Below are positions 19,516 through 28,554 of a stretch of 64,000 bases of DNA, one piece after another. This DNA comes from Aeromonas jandaei (GTDB lineage: Bacteria > Pseudomonadota > Gammaproteobacteria > Enterobacterales > Aeromonadaceae). Each line of letters begins with the position of its first letter. Positions within the stretch are counted from its first letter, which is position 1. The stretch lies in NCBI RefSeq assembly GCF_037890695.1, contig NZ_CP149571.1, positions 2,944,001 to 3,008,000 of the forward strand, given 5' to 3'. A program made the translations under genes and the position numbers. Below the pieces are notes generated by a model. The model made no database searches, was not told the origin of the DNA, and saw only the letters and a list, made by a program, of their open reading frames with translations.

Positions 19516-20694
19516 CTAGAAAATGACCTCGACGCTTGCGGCAACGGCTTTGGCCTGCTCGACCGCCTCGCGGCAATCTTCACCCCGGGCCAGTGCCACG
19601 CCGAGACGGCGGCGACCGGCGATCTCCGGTTTGCCAAACAGTCGCAGCTGGGCACCCGGCACCTTGGCAAGCGCCTCGCCAATCCCCTGATAGCGGATAT
19701 CCTGACTGTGCCCTTCGCGCAGCACCACGGCAGAGGCGCTCGGCCCGTACTGGGTGATGGTGCCGACCGGCAGCCCCAGAATGGCGCGCACATGCAGGGC
19801 GAACTCGGAGACATCTTGCGAGATCAGGGTCACCATGCCGGTGTCGTGGGGGCGGGGCGAGACTTCGCTGAACCACACCTCGTCGCCCTTGATGAAGAGC
19901 TCGACCCCGAACAGGCCGTAACCACCGAGGGCCTCAACCACCTTGGCCGCTACCTCTTTGGAGCGGGCCAGCGCCAGTTCGCTCATCACCTGTGGCTGCC
20001 AGGATTCGCGGTAGTCGCCATCTTCCTGACGGTGGCCGATAGGCTCGCAGAAGTGAATGCCATCGACGGCGCGAACTGTGAGCAGGGTGATCTCGTACTC
20101 GAAGGGAACGAAGCCCTCGACGATCACCTTGCCACGACCGGCGCGGCCACCCTCCTGGGCGTAGGCCCAGCTCTCATCGAGCTTGGCGAGATCGCGCAGC
20201 ACGCTCTGTCCCTTGCCGGACGAGCTCATCACCGGCTTCACCACGCAGGGCAGGCCGATAGCCTCGACGGCGGCGACAAACTCCTCCTTGCTCTGGGCAA
20301 AGCGGTAGGGGGAGGTGGGCAGGCCCAGGGTCTCTGCGGCGAGACGGCGGATCCCTTCCCGGTTCATGGTGAGCTGGGTGGCGCGGGCATTGGGCACAAC
20401 CTTGACCCCCTCCTGCTCAAGGGCTGCCAGCGTATCGGTGGCGATGGCCTCGATCTCGGGGATGATGAGGTCGGGTTTGATCTCGGCGACCAGCTCGCGC
20501 AGGGCGGCGCCATCGAGCATATCCAGCACCCGGGCGGCATGGGCCACCTGCATGGCGGGGGCATTGGCATAGCGGTCGGCGGCGATCACTTCGATGCCGA
20601 AGCGCTGCAACTCGATGGCCACTTCCTTGCCGAGTTCGCCGGAGCCCAGCAGCAGGGCGCGGGTGGCGCCGGGGCGGGTTGCGGTTCCAAACAT
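19516..20694 (-). CDS. purT: Formate-dependent GAR transformylase
   Basis: Phosphoribosylglycinamide formyltransferase 2 uses formate and ATP in the third step of purine synthesis. The 392 residues equal E. coli PurT. The ATP-grasp fold starts [17 protein letters not shown] (about residues 12-28). [13 protein letters not shown] (about 154-166) is the flexible nucleotide loop, and [10 protein letters not shown] lies near residue 280. I used the ATG at 20694 with upstream AGGAGAG; a nine-codon N-terminal extension in frame is unlikely. It is a single gene with a downstream hairpin. Confidence 0.97.
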   Translation of the reverse strand: MFGTATRPGATRALLLGSGELGKEVAIELQRFGIEVIAADRYANAPAMQVAHAARVLDMLDGAALRELVAEIKPDLIIPEIEAIATDTLAALEQEGVKVVPNARATQLTMNREGIRRLAAETLGLPTSPYRFAQSKEEFVAAVEAIGLPCVVKPVMSSSGKGQSVLRDLAKLDESWAYAQEGGRAGRGKVIVEGFVPFEYEITLLTVRAVDGIHFCEPIGHRQEDGDYRESWQPQVMSELALARSKEVAAKVVEALGGYGLFGVELFIKGDEVWFSEVSPRPHDTGMVTLISQDVSEFALHVRAILGLPVGTITQYGPSASAVVLREGHSQDIRYQGIGEALAKVPGAQLRLFGKPEIAGRRRLGVALARGEDCREAVEQAKAVAASVEVIF

Positions 20695-20779
20695 ACGATC
20701 TCTCCTGATGTCGTTGGTCATTGTTGATGATCGCTATCGCACGAATAGCGGGCAAAAAAAGAGGCACGCATGGCGTACC

Positions 20780-21670
20780 TCAGGAAACGGATGGTCGGGC
20801 GCGCTGCTCCAGATGGGTCAGCAACGTGATGGCGCCAATGATGATGGCGGCGCCAAGCCACAGTCGGCCGGGCGGCGCCCAGCCAAACACCAGCCAGCCT
20901 GCCAGTACGTTCATCGGCAGCTTGGCAAAATCAAAGGGCTGGATGAAGGAGGCCTCCGCCACGCTGTAGGCGCGGGCGATGGACATCTGGGCCAGAGCCG
21001 ACAACACGCCGGAGGCGGCCACCAGCAGCCACTGGCTTTCCGTTGGCCACTGCCACTCCGGCAGCGCCAGCATGGCGTTGAACGGGGTACTGAAAATAAG
21101 CAGGTAGACGACGATGGTGTGGGACGATTCGCTCGCCGCCTGATAGCGCACCAGCAGGGAGTAGCCAGCCCAGAACAGCGCCGCCGCCACCGGCAGCAGA
21201 GAGGCCCAGCTGAAATCATCATTCCAGGGGGCGAGGATCAGCATGGCGCCGACAAAGCCGGAGAGAGTGGCCACGATGCGGGCGCGGCTCACCTGCTCTT
21301 TGAGAAAGAGGGCGGATCCCAGCGTGGCAAACAGCGGTGACGTCATCAGCAGGGCGATACCCTGCCAGATGGGAACGGGTTCGGCCAGCGCCCAGAGCCA
21401 GAACTGGATGCCGATCACCGCCAGCGCGACCCGCAGCAGATGCAGGCGCAGCTGGTTGGTCATCAGGGATTGGCGCAAACCATGGCGGATCAGCCAGGGC
21501 AGCAGGCAGATCAGGGCGATCAGGTATTGGTGAAAGGCAACCTGGGTCGAGGGGAGGCCAAGCTTGAAGCTGACATACTGGCTCAGGCTGTTGACGGCGG
21601 CGAAACAGAGGCCTGCCACCATCATCCAGACTGCACCGGCGAAAGGGGAGTGGCTGCGCGAGTGGGCCAT
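20780..21670 (-). CDS. DMT/EamA family transporter
   Basis: About 296 residues from [12 protein letters not shown], with ten membrane segments in two EamA repeats. The second repeat starts near [20 protein letters not shown]. The substrate is unknown. The start is uncertain: ATGs at 21670, 21706 and 21760 are in frame, and none has a strong ribosome site. I prefer 21670 because the hydrophobic domain begins soon after it. It is divergent from azoR. Confidence 0.8.
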   Translation of the reverse strand: MAHSRSHSPFAGAVWMMVAGLCFAAVNSLSQYVSFKLGLPSTQVAFHQYLIALICLLPWLIRHGLRQSLMTNQLRLHLLRVALAVIGIQFWLWALAEPVPIWQGIALLMTSPLFATLGSALFLKEQVSRARIVATLSGFVGAMLILAPWNDDFSWASLLPVAAALFWAGYSLLVRYQAASESSHTIVVYLLIFSTPFNAMLALPEWQWPTESQWLLVAASGVLSALAQMSIARAYSVAEASFIQPFDFAKLPMNVLAGWLVFGWAPPGRLWLGAAIIIGAITLLTHLEQRARPSVS

Positions 21671-21883
21671 GGGATCCGGGTCACTGAAAAAAGTGCGGCG
21701 GATCATAGCGGCAATCGTTTGTTCTGCCAAGGGTTGATGCGCCCGTTGCCGCGCAATCAACCAATATCAAAATTTTTGAACAAGTTGAGCATCTATTTTC
21801 GCTATCAGCAAAGAAGCGCAATGTTTAGAGTGACCTCCATCGACAGTGCAGCTGTTCAACCGACAACCAAATGGAGTTTCACC

Positions 21884-22471
21884 ATGGCCAATATCCTCGT
21901 TCTCAAATCCAGCATCCTGGGTCAATATTCCCAATCCAACGCCCTGATCGACGGCTTCCTGGCTGACCATCAGGATGATGCCGTTACCGTGCGTGATCTG
22001 GCGGCCCTCAACCTGCCGGTGCTGGATGGCGAGCTGGCCTCCGGCCTGCGCGGTGGTGACAACCTCAATGAGCGTCAACTGGCGGTGATCGCCCAGTCCG
22101 ACGAGCTGATCGCAGAGCTCAAGGCGAGCGATCTGGTGGTGATTGCCGCTCCCATGTACAACTTCAACATCCCGACCCAGCTGAAGAACTGGATCGATCT
22201 GGTTGCTCGTGCCGGCGTCACCTTCCGTTACACCGAAACCGGCCCGGTCGGTCTGGTGGAGAACACCCGCGCGCTGGTGATCAGCCCCCGCGGCGGCATG
22301 CACGTCGGCAGCGCCACCGATCTGGTGACCCCCTACATGCGCACCGTGCTGGGCTTCATCGGTATCAAGGAGGTGGATTTCATCTACGCCGAGGGGATGG
22401 GCATGGGCCCGGATGCCCAGAGCAAGGGGATTGAAGCCGCCAAGGCGCAGCTCGAGACGCTGGCTATCTAA
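21884..22471 (+). CDS. azoR: FMN-dependent NADH-azoreductase
   Basis: 195-residue flavodoxin-fold oxidoreductase reducing azo compounds and quinones with NADH. FMN-phosphate contacts are expected in [13 protein letters not shown] (about residues 6-18). [23 protein letters not shown] (about 88-110) and the SPRGG loop near residue 138 are typical of AzoR. The ATG at 21884 is preceded by GGAG. The same frame is open far upstream but has no homology there. A terminator follows. Confidence 0.95.
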   Translation: MANILVLKSSILGQYSQSNALIDGFLADHQDDAVTVRDLAALNLPVLDGELASGLRGGDNLNERQLAVIAQSDELIAELKASDLVVIAAPMYNFNIPTQLKNWIDLVARAGVTFRYTETGPVGLVENTRALVISPRGGMHVGSATDLVTPYMRTVLGFIGIKEVDFIYAEGMGMGPDAQSKGIEAAKAQLETLAI

Positions 22472-22511
22472 GCCGCCTGCCAGCAAGGGCTATCCGCTCC
22501 GCCATAAACAA

Positions 22512-22542
22512 CAACGCAGCCATCAGGCTGCGTTTGTTTTTT
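22512..22542 (+). terminator. Terminator of azoR
   Basis: Stem AACGCAGCC/GGCTGCGTT, loop ATCA, then TTTTTT. Confidence 0.92.
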
Positions 22543-22582
22543 CACGCTTGTTGCGTGCGGGAACCGCTGGCAGGTGCAGAGG

Positions 22583-22759
22583 CTACTCCAGCATAAAGCG
22601 GCGGCAACCCCGTATCAGCATCAACACCACAGCCGCGAGCGAGCCAACCATCAGCGCAGTGAGCCACTGTTCGACGCTTTGCGGGATCTGCGGGGTGAAG
22701 AGGCTGATCATCAGCAGCATGCAGAGCGTGATCAGGAAATGTTCGCGGTTCAACGTCAT
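22583..22759 (-). CDS. Small hydrophobic protein
   Basis: 58 residues starting MTLNREHFLITLCMLLMISL, with two hydrophobic segments (about 9-22 and 32-50) and a basic C-terminus RGCRRF. I recognise no family. The ATG at 22759 is preceded by AAGGATGAT, a reasonable ribosome site. It is convergent with azoR. Confidence 0.55.
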   Translation of the reverse strand: MTLNREHFLITLCMLLMISLFTPQIPQSVEQWLTALMVGSLAAVVLMLIRGCRRFMLE

Positions 22760-22910
22760 GGGATCATCCTTGGGTTTGCTCACTGGCGCAAGAGTAGCGC
22801 TCTCGTATGACAGTGTGATGTATCCGTTCATCGCACTGCCGAGGCTTGAGTGACCATATCAGGTTTTGGCCCCGGTGCCACTGTGGCTGCTGACGTTGTG
22901 ATCCCGATCC

Positions 22911-23099
22911 CTATCTGAACTGTTTTTGCTCTGGCTGGTAGTGAAAATCACCGCTGGCCAGCCGTGCTTCCAGTGCCGCCTGATCGAGATCCTGCGCCTT
23001 GCAGAGGTCTTCCAGATCATCGTAACGATCACGCAGCTGCATGTTGATCAGGCTCAGCAGCATGTTGACGTCCATGGTGGCAAATTTCTTCAGATCCAT
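22911..23099 (-). CDS. DUF4250 domain protein
   Basis: 62 residues. The order MLLSLINMQLRDRYDDLEDLC ... LEARLASGDFHYQPEQKQF matches the short DUF4250 family, which has no assigned function. The ATG at 23099 lies one base after the marR stop and uses GGAG inside the end of marR, so the two genes form an operon. Confidence 0.8.
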   Translation of the reverse strand: MDLKKFATMDVNMLLSLINMQLRDRYDDLEDLCKAQDLDQAALEARLASGDFHYQPEQKQFR

Positions 23100-23100
23100 C

Positions 23101-23565
23101 CTATTTCTCCTTGTCGAGGGAGTGCAGCTGTTCGATGGCCGCGCTGACGCTGTGCAGATGCTGGCGGATCGCCTCGCGGGATTCACTGGGCAGGTAGTCG
23201 GTCAGGGTATGCTGCCAGCTGCCCGCTTCGCTCTTGAGCTGCTGGAACAGGGCGAGGCCGCTATCGGTCAGGGAGACCAGGCTGATGCGCTTATCCTGCT
23301 CGCTGTTTTCGGTGAAGATGATGCCTTTTTCGGCCAGACGGCGGATCTCGCGGGAGATGCGCACCTTGTCCATGCCACTCGCCTCGACCAGCTCTTTCTG
23401 GCTGATGGGGTAGTTGGGGCCGAGCACCATCATCAGACGCCACTGGGGGACGGTCAGCTGGTAACGCTGTTCGTAAAACTGCTCGAAGGTATCCCGTAGC
23501 ATTTCGGCGGCATGTACCAACTGATAGGGCGGGTAGTGAGCGAGTAACGCTATGATTTTTGACAT
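23101..23565 (-). CDS. MarR family transcriptional regulator
   Basis: 154 residues. A winged helix-turn-helix core (about 35-110) is seen in SQKELVEASGMDKVRISREI (recognition helix) and the wing ENSEQDKRISLVSLTDSG. MarR proteins bind short palindromes as dimers and respond to phenolic ligands or oxidants. A perfect CTGCATC/GATGCAG palindrome lies 20 bases upstream of the start and is a candidate autoregulatory operator. It is cotranscribed with the DUF4250 gene. Confidence 0.9.
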   Translation of the reverse strand: MSKIIALLAHYPPYQLVHAAEMLRDTFEQFYEQRYQLTVPQWRLMMVLGPNYPISQKELVEASGMDKVRISREIRRLAEKGIIFTENSEQDKRISLVSLTDSGLALFQQLKSEAGSWQHTLTDYLPSESREAIRQHLHSVSAAIEQLHSLDKEK

Positions 23566-23585
23566 ATTACACCCTGCTGTGACGG

Positions 23586-23600
23586 CTGCATCAGATGCAG
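23586..23600. promoter_or_regulatory. Candidate MarR operator
   Basis: A perfect inverted repeat CTGCATC-A-GATGCAG sits just upstream of the marR-family start at 23565. Its position fits autorepression. Binding is inferred. Confidence 0.45.
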
Positions 23601-23644
23601 TTTCTTTTGATACTTTGACATTGATGATACGAAACTCAAGCGAG

Positions 23645-23707
23645 TTTGTCTGACCCGGTTGCGATGAAATGTGCGGTGACGCACGCCATCAGACAAAAAC
23701 CGGGTCA
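23645..23707. repeat. Interlocked inverted repeats
   Basis: TTTGTCTGA (23645) pairs with TCAGACAAA (23689). TGACCCGGTT (23651) pairs with AACCGGGTCA (23698). The order a-b-a'-b' makes the two pairings interlock. A small GTGCG/CGCAC hairpin (23671-23684) sits in the middle. Confidence 0.6.
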
Positions 23708-23735
23708 GTTCGCCGGGATTTTAATCCGGAAGTGG

Positions 23736-24950
23736 TCAGCCCTTGCGCAGCCAGAGCAGGGCGCTCTGCTTGAGCCAGGCCTCGCGGGTGTGCATGGTGT
23801 AGAGGGCAGCTTCATCGCGGCTGCCCGCCTGCCAGCTCATCGGCTCCTGCTTTGGCAGCTTGCGCTGACCGAGCAGACAGGCCGGAACGTGCGGGTTGGC
23901 ATTGATGGCGGCCAGCAGATGGGGTCGGGCGGCATCCGCCCCTTCGCGGGCAAACATCATCAGGGCGCGGTTGTAGAGCAACCAGCTGGAGGCCTCGTCG
24001 AAACGCACCAGCAGCTCGGCCAGCGCCTGCCAGTCGCCCTGCAGGGCATAGAGGGAGGAGAGGTTGTAGCGGCAACCCAGCTCATCGGGAATACAGATGG
24101 CCAGCAGTGCCAGATACTCCTCCCTGGCTTCGTCCAGCTTGCCAAGGCGCAACAGGCAGTCGGCGCGACCGGCGCGGGCCGCCAGCAAGGGACGCACTTC
24201 CGGCACGCTCCAGCCGTGGCCACCCAGCTGCTGCCAGAAGCTGGCATCAAACAGCGGGTTGGCATCGGCGATAATCTTCTCGAACCAGCCGAGGCGGGCC
24301 TGATGATCCCGGCAGTCATCCGCCAGCTCGAACCAGCGTTGCCACTGCTGGGCCTGCTCGCTGTCGAGGGCTACATCGGCGCTCGGCGCGGCCTGATACT
24401 GATCGAGCTGGAGCAGTTGATTGAGGGCGGTCTTCATGTTCTGGCGCTGGCGTTTGCAGAACTCGACAAAGGGGAGTTCGCTGGCGGCGGCGCTATAGAG
24501 CATCTGCGCCATCTGTTTGTCGCGAAACAGGCTCAGCTCGGCGGCCAGACTGAAACGATACTGGGTAGTCGGGTCGTTCAAATCCTTTGGCTTGGGCCAG
24601 GTGGCAAAGCCCTGACTAAAGCCGTAGCACCACTGCCCGAGGGGGTGGCTCTGTTCAAAGACCTGCTGCGGGTTGTCGGTAGGGAGGCGGCATTGGCTCG
24701 GCAGGGCCAGCTGGGCTTCATCTGCCTGCGCTTCCAGTTCGGCGATCAGATGGGTGAGGGCCTCGCCACTCTTTTCATCCAGCTCGGCGTCATGGGGCAA
24801 CAGACCGGCCAGCGGGGCCTGCCAGTCAGGGGCATCCGGCCCGACCAGACGGGCACACAAAAAACCGTGCAGAGCGGGATAAGTCATCGCCTGCTGGCTG
24901 TGGGTCTGGATCCATTGATTGAGATGACGGGTACGAGTGGATGGGTTCAT
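23736..24950 (-). CDS. UPF0149 (YecA-like) protein with TPR-like C-terminus
   Basis: 404 residues from MNPSTRTRHLNQW. The N-terminal half resembles the UPF0149/YecA/YgfB domain: an early YPALHGFLCARLVGPD, then GQWCYGFSQGF. The C-terminal half reads as helical repeats (RADCLLRLGKLDEAREEYLALL, LGCRYNLSSLYALQGDWQAL). The SEC-C zinc motif of true YecA is absent. The ATG at 24950 is preceded by GAGGA. Its function is unknown, and the TPR-like part suggests protein interaction. Confidence 0.75.
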   Translation of the reverse strand: MNPSTRTRHLNQWIQTHSQQAMTYPALHGFLCARLVGPDAPDWQAPLAGLLPHDAELDEKSGEALTHLIAELEAQADEAQLALPSQCRLPTDNPQQVFEQSHPLGQWCYGFSQGFATWPKPKDLNDPTTQYRFSLAAELSLFRDKQMAQMLYSAAASELPFVEFCKRQRQNMKTALNQLLQLDQYQAAPSADVALDSEQAQQWQRWFELADDCRDHQARLGWFEKIIADANPLFDASFWQQLGGHGWSVPEVRPLLAARAGRADCLLRLGKLDEAREEYLALLAICIPDELGCRYNLSSLYALQGDWQALAELLVRFDEASSWLLYNRALMMFAREGADAARPHLLAAINANPHVPACLLGQRKLPKQEPMSWQAGSRDEAALYTMHTREAWLKQSALLWLRKG

Positions 24951-25161
24951 CGACAGTTCCTCTGGATTTGAGCAGCCGCGAAGTCTACCTAAATGTGGGG
25001 GTATTTGCAGCAAAGGGACGGTTGAATGGCGATTATATCGCCATCGGCCGGTCAGAGTGAGGCGAGGGGACTAGGCCGGATCACCCCTCTTGGGGTAACA
25101 TGCGCGGCCATAGGGGCCGTGATCCAGCCGGCCCGTCCGGGTAATGAAAAAAGAGAGCACC

Positions 25162-26025
25162 ATGATACAGATTGGCAAGATGAACATCCTCACCGTCGTT
25201 GAACTCGAAGATCGCGGCGCCTGGCTGGCAGCCGACGAATACGGCGAGCTGCTGCTGCCCAAGCGCCAGCTTCCCGAGGGGATCAAGGAGGGGGAGAGCG
25301 TACAGGTATTCCTCTATCTGGATGCCGACAGCGAGCCGGTCATCACCACCGACAAGCCCTTCGCCATGGTGGACGAGTTTGCCGGTCTGAAGGTGGTCAA
25401 CGCCAACAAGATCGGTGCCTTCCTCGACTGGGGCATGAAAAAGGATCTGTTCGTGCCAAGCCGTGAGCAGAACAAGCCGATGCAGGTGGGTCACGTCTAT
25501 CTGGTGCGTTTGATGCTGGACAACGAGGGGCGCATGGTGGGTACCAGCCGCCTCGAGCGCTTCCTGAGCACCGCCAAGCCCCCCTTCAAGGCGGGAGACG
25601 AGGTGACCGCTCTGCCCGGTGAACACTCTCCCCTCGGTATCAAGGTGATCGTCAACGGCCAGTACCCCGGCATGCTGTTTCGCAACGAAGTGTTTGGCCG
25701 GGTGATGACGGGCCGTCCGCAGACCGCCTGGGTCAAGCAGGTGCGCGACGATGGCAAGCTGGATCTGACCCTGCAAAAGCCGGGCATGGCCAAGGTGGAC
25801 GATGCCGGCGAGCGCATTCTGGCCCGGATGAAAAAGCAGGGTGGCAGTCTGGCAGTGGGTGACAAGAGCGAACCCGAGCTTATCTACAAGCTTTTTGCCA
25901 TGAGCAAGGGCACCTTCAAGAAGGCGATCGGCGGCCTCTACAAGCAGGGCAAGATCGTCATTGAAGACAATGCCATCACCCTGACCGAGACGGGAGCGGC
26001 TGCCCAGAGCGGGGAGCAGGAGTAA
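25162..26025 (+). CDS. CvfB family S1-type RNA-binding protein
   Basis: 287 residues resembling the CvfB/YitL family. It has an N-terminal S1-like barrel (about 1-60), S1-like repeats (IGAFLDWGMKKDLFVPSREQ, about 83-102), and a C-terminal winged helix (MSKGTFKKAIGGLYKQGKIVIEDN, about 247-270). Family members bind RNA and affect virulence-factor expression in staphylococci; the role in proteobacteria is unclear. The ATG at 25162 follows GAGAG; another in-frame ATG lies at 25144. The next gene starts immediately after the stop. Confidence 0.85.
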   Translation: MIQIGKMNILTVVELEDRGAWLAADEYGELLLPKRQLPEGIKEGESVQVFLYLDADSEPVITTDKPFAMVDEFAGLKVVNANKIGAFLDWGMKKDLFVPSREQNKPMQVGHVYLVRLMLDNEGRMVGTSRLERFLSTAKPPFKAGDEVTALPGEHSPLGIKVIVNGQYPGMLFRNEVFGRVMTGRPQTAWVKQVRDDGKLDLTLQKPGMAKVDDAGERILARMKKQGGSLAVGDKSEPELIYKLFAMSKGTFKKAIGGLYKQGKIVIEDNAITLTETGAAAQSGEQE

Positions 26026-26337
26026 GTGCCGAGTCCCTGCATCGGGCTGTGCAAGGCAAAGGATGGCCTCTGCCTTGGCTGTGGTCGCACCCTGACCGAG
26101 ATCGGTCACTGGTCGGCGATGGAGAGCGATGCCCAGCTGGCAGTGATGGCCGAGCTGGATGGCACCAAGAGCACCCACCGTTGCCCGGGCTGTGGTGAAC
26201 CGGCATATTGCGCCGTCTCTGCCGGGATGACCATCGAGCAGTGCTGGTGCAGTCAGTTGCCGGCTTTGCCGATGACGGAGGCTAGTGCCTGCTGGTGCCG
26301 TCGCTGTCTGGCCAAGGCTATCGCGGCGCAGCCCTGA
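26026..26337 (+). CDS. DUF1289 / cysteine-rich CWC fusion protein
   Basis: 103 residues with many cysteines in two modules. The N-terminal DUF1289 has CIGLCKAKDGLCLGCGRTLTE (residues 5-25). The C-terminal cysteine-rich part has CPGCG, YCAVSAGMTIEQCWC and CWCRRCL (about 53-95), matching the CWC motif family. Both probably bind metal. The GTG start lies directly after the cvfB TAA and uses GGAG inside the end of that gene, so the pair is coupled. The function is unknown. Confidence 0.78.
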   Translation: MPSPCIGLCKAKDGLCLGCGRTLTEIGHWSAMESDAQLAVMAELDGTKSTHRCPGCGEPAYCAVSAGMTIEQCWCSQLPALPMTEASACWCRRCLAKAIAAQP

Positions 26338-26351
26338 GCATGGGAAGCCAG

Positions 26352-26382
26352 AAAAAAGAAAGGCGCCGATGGCGCCTTTTTT
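26352..26382. terminator. Bidirectional terminator
   Basis: Stem AAAGGCGCC/GGCGCCTTT with a three-base loop and T/A tracts on both sides. It serves the DUF1289-CWC gene and the convergent DUF440-like gene. Confidence 0.9.
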
Positions 26383-26704
26383 ATGCCTGTTGCTGGCGGT
26401 GCCAGCGCACATAAACCTGATTTTCCGTGATCAGGCGGGGCAGGAGGAAGGTGGCGAAGATCACCTCGAACTCCTCCTGATGATCCAGCAGACCCACCCA
26501 CACTTCGACCCAGCGCTCCATATCGACCGGCTCACCCAGCTCTGCCGACCAGTCGGCATTGGGCAGGGTCGCCTCCACGGCGCCACGCTGTTCAAACTCC
26601 AGGGTGATATCGACGATTTGTTCGGGGGCAAGCATGTCTGCGGCCTGCTCAAGAAACTGATCATAGGCCCATTCGACCAGCTGATCCGGGGTACGCTGTT
26701 CCAT
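26381..26704 (-). CDS. DUF440 (UPF0263)-like acidic protein
   Basis: 107 residues, strongly acidic. It has the DUF440 plan seen in E. coli YciU: AYDQFLEQAADMLAPEQIVDI (about residues 13-33), EFEQRGAVE, a WxxxLxxxVDMERWVEVWVGL segment and a basic C-terminus. HI1450, a family member, has been proposed as a DNA mimic. A second family member lies 1 kb away (27765-28091). The ATG at 26704 follows GGAG. Confidence 0.75.
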   Translation of the reverse strand: MEQRTPDQLVEWAYDQFLEQAADMLAPEQIVDITLEFEQRGAVEATLPNADWSAELGEPVDMERWVEVWVGLLDHQEEFEVIFATFLLPRLITENQVYVRWHRQQQA

Positions 26705-26850
26705 GAAATCACTCCAGATACATCGAGGCCGCTACTGTAACAATTATTGGCGGTGGCGGCCAGACCAGTGCGCCGCGGGGTACGACCTGTCCAACCGGTC
26801 ATATCGGGGGTATGGTTAAGTAGCATGTGAATAGGCGTGGGGGCGACGCG

Positions 26851-26979
26851 ATGCGGTTACGGACAAGACGACAGCAGATCAAGCGACGACGGGAGAGCTG
26901 GTGGTGGCACTCTCTGCCTCTCAATCAGGAGCCGGCAGAGGCGGGGCAGGAGCCACCGGTAAAATCCGGTGGCGCCTGA
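26851..26979 (+). CDS. Possible small basic ORF
   Basis: 42 codons from ATG at 26851, with a 24-base in-frame extension to GTG at 26827. The product is arginine-rich at the N-terminus (MRLRTRRQQIKRRRESWWW) and acidic afterwards. There is no homology that I recognise and no clear ribosome site. It may be noncoding. A hairpin GCCACCGG/CCGGTGGC lies over its 3' end. Confidence 0.25.
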   Translation: MRLRTRRQQIKRRRESWWWHSLPLNQEPAEAGQEPPVKSGGA

Positions 26980-26982
26980 TGA

Positions 26983-27780
26983 TCAATTGGCCTGATAGAC
27001 TCGGTTAAGGGTCACCTGACCCAGTTGCCCCATCTGGCGGCGGATCCAGACCGCCCGCTTTTGCACATAGGGCGAAGGGGGCTTGACCCGATAGCGCCAG
27101 GGATTGGGCAGGGCAGCTGCCAGCAGGGAGGCCTCGTAGCGGGTCAGCCGGCTGGCCGGTTTGCCGAAGTAGTAGTTGGCTGCGGCTTCAGCGCCATAGA
27201 TACCCGGGCCAAACTCCACGATGTTCAGATACATCTCGAGGATGCGGGATTTGTCCCAGCCCAGCTCCATCAGCAGGGTAAACCAGGCTTCCAGCCCTTT
27301 GCGCAGGAAACTGCGATCACTCCACATAAAGAGATTCTTGGCGGTCTGCTGGCTCAGCGTACTGGCACCCCGTACCCGTTCGCTGTGCTGGTTATGCTTG
27401 AGCGCCGCATTGATGGCATCCATGTCAAAGCCGTTGTGGTCGGCAAAGCGCTGATCTTCGGCGGCAATCACCGCCAGTTGCAGCTCTTTGGAGATGGACT
27501 CCAGATCCACCCACTCATGGCGCACTTGTGCCACTTTGGCAGGCGGAAAGAGGGCGCGCTCGATGCGCCAGCTCCACATGGGGGGATCGATAAAGCGCAG
27601 CAGCAAGACGGAGACGACCGAGCAGACAAGCCCGGCCAGCAAGGCCTTGCCAACCCACTTCAACACCCGGCGCCCCAATGAGGGGGCCGGGGGTTCAGGC
27701 GCCATCTGCCGGGCGTCAGAGTCAGACTCCCAGACATACTGGCTCGGATCATCGGGATCCGGAATTATTGGGGCAGCCAT
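26983..27780 (-). CDS. mtgA: Monofunctional peptidoglycan glycosyltransferase
   Basis: 265 residues. It polymerises lipid II into glycan strands in the periplasm (GT51) without a transpeptidase domain. A cytoplasmic proline-rich N-terminus is followed by one membrane helix (about 42-63). The GT51 motifs are [14 protein letters not shown] with the catalytic Glu (about 105-118), [15 protein letters not shown] (second motif), and [20 protein letters not shown]. It overlaps the 3' end of the upstream DUF440 gene by 16 bases, so translation is probably coupled. Confidence 0.95.
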   Translation of the reverse strand: MAAPIIPDPDDPSQYVWESDSDARQMAPEPPAPSLGRRVLKWVGKALLAGLVCSVVSVLLLRFIDPPMWSWRIERALFPPAKVAQVRHEWVDLESISKELQLAVIAAEDQRFADHNGFDMDAINAALKHNQHSERVRGASTLSQQTAKNLFMWSDRSFLRKGLEAWFTLLMELGWDKSRILEMYLNIVEFGPGIYGAEAAANYYFGKPASRLTRYEASLLAAALPNPWRYRVKPPSPYVQKRAVWIRRQMGQLGQVTLNRVYQAN

Positions 27781-28091
27781 TCGATGTGGCAGAACTTCTC
27801 GTCAACACGGCGGGAGAGCAGCATGCGGGCAAACAGGTGCTCGTACTCTTCTTGCTCGTTGCCAAGGCCAACCCAGATCTCGGCGTACTCGGCATCGCTC
27901 ACGGCAAAACCCACATCCGCTTCCCAGTCGTCGGCCGGATCGGTCTCTGCCAGCAGGCCGCGATCGTTGAACTCCTGATTGAAGCGGATGATCTCCTGCT
28001 CCGGCAGGTTGTCGGAGGCCAGCTCCATAAAGAGTTCAAGGGCGGTGTCGAGCAGCTCTTCGACGCTGTGCATTTCGTCATTCAAGGACAT
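27765..28091 (-). CDS. yciU: YciU family (DUF440/UPF0263) protein
   Basis: 108 residues, close to E. coli YciU (109). It has [22 protein letters not shown] (about 18-39), [12 protein letters not shown] and the C-terminal [15 protein letters not shown]. It is acidic, and the related HI1450 is a proposed double-stranded-DNA mimic; the cellular partner is unknown. I use the ATG at 28091, which gives the family length. Its end overlaps the mtgA start. Confidence 0.85.
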   Translation of the reverse strand: MSLNDEMHSVEELLDTALELFMELASDNLPEQEIIRFNQEFNDRGLLAETDPADDWEADVGFAVSDAEYAEIWVGLGNEQEEYEHLFARMLLSRRVDEKFCHIEWLPQ

Positions 28092-28214
28092 AAGTTCTGT
28101 TCCAGAAAAAAGAGAAGAAGCCTCGCTGGCCGATGCAAGCGAAGGCGGCGCTATTCTAGCTGTCGCCAGACCCCTTGGCGAGCCGGTTGCAGGCGCTTCG
28201 CCAGGTTGAGGCAA

Positions 28215-28246
28215 TAAAAAACCGGATCCAGCCAGGGGATCCGGTC
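28215..28246 (-). terminator. Terminator of the minCDE operon
   Basis: Minus-strand stem ACCGGATCC/GGATCCGGT followed by TTTTTT, just beyond minE. Confidence 0.9.
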
Positions 28247-28282
28247 TTCATTGAGGGAAGGGGTCACGCATATGGCGTCAGC

Positions 28283-28552
28283 TCATCCCTTCTTGTTGTC
28301 ATCGGCGAAGGTGATGTTGAGCTCGAGAACGGAGAGCTCGTCACTCTTCTGATCCATCTGGACGGTGATCTTGTCCGGATCGATGTTGACGTATTTACGG
28401 ATCACGTCGAGGATATCCTGCTTGAGCTGGGGCAGGTAATCCGGCCCCCCTCTGGATGAACGCTCGTGAGCAACGATGATCTGCAACCGCTCCTTGGCCA
28501 GTTGTGCGGTGTTCTGTTTCTTGTTGGAACGAAAATAATCCAATAATGACAT
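28283..28552 (-). CDS. minE: Cell division topological specificity factor MinE
   Basis: 89 residues. It stimulates the MinD ATPase and drives pole-to-pole oscillation so that MinC activity is lowest at midcell. The N-terminal membrane-targeting and MinD-contact segment is [24 protein letters not shown] (residues 1-24, read in two parts). The topological domain follows, with [17 protein letters not shown] and the dimer strand. It starts two bases after the minD stop, the last gene of minCDE. Confidence 0.97.
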   Translation of the reverse strand: MSLLDYFRSNKKQNTAQLAKERLQIIVAHERSSRGGPDYLPQLKQDILDVIRKYVNIDPDKITVQMDQKSDELSVLELNITFADDNKKG

Positions 28553-28554
28553 GT

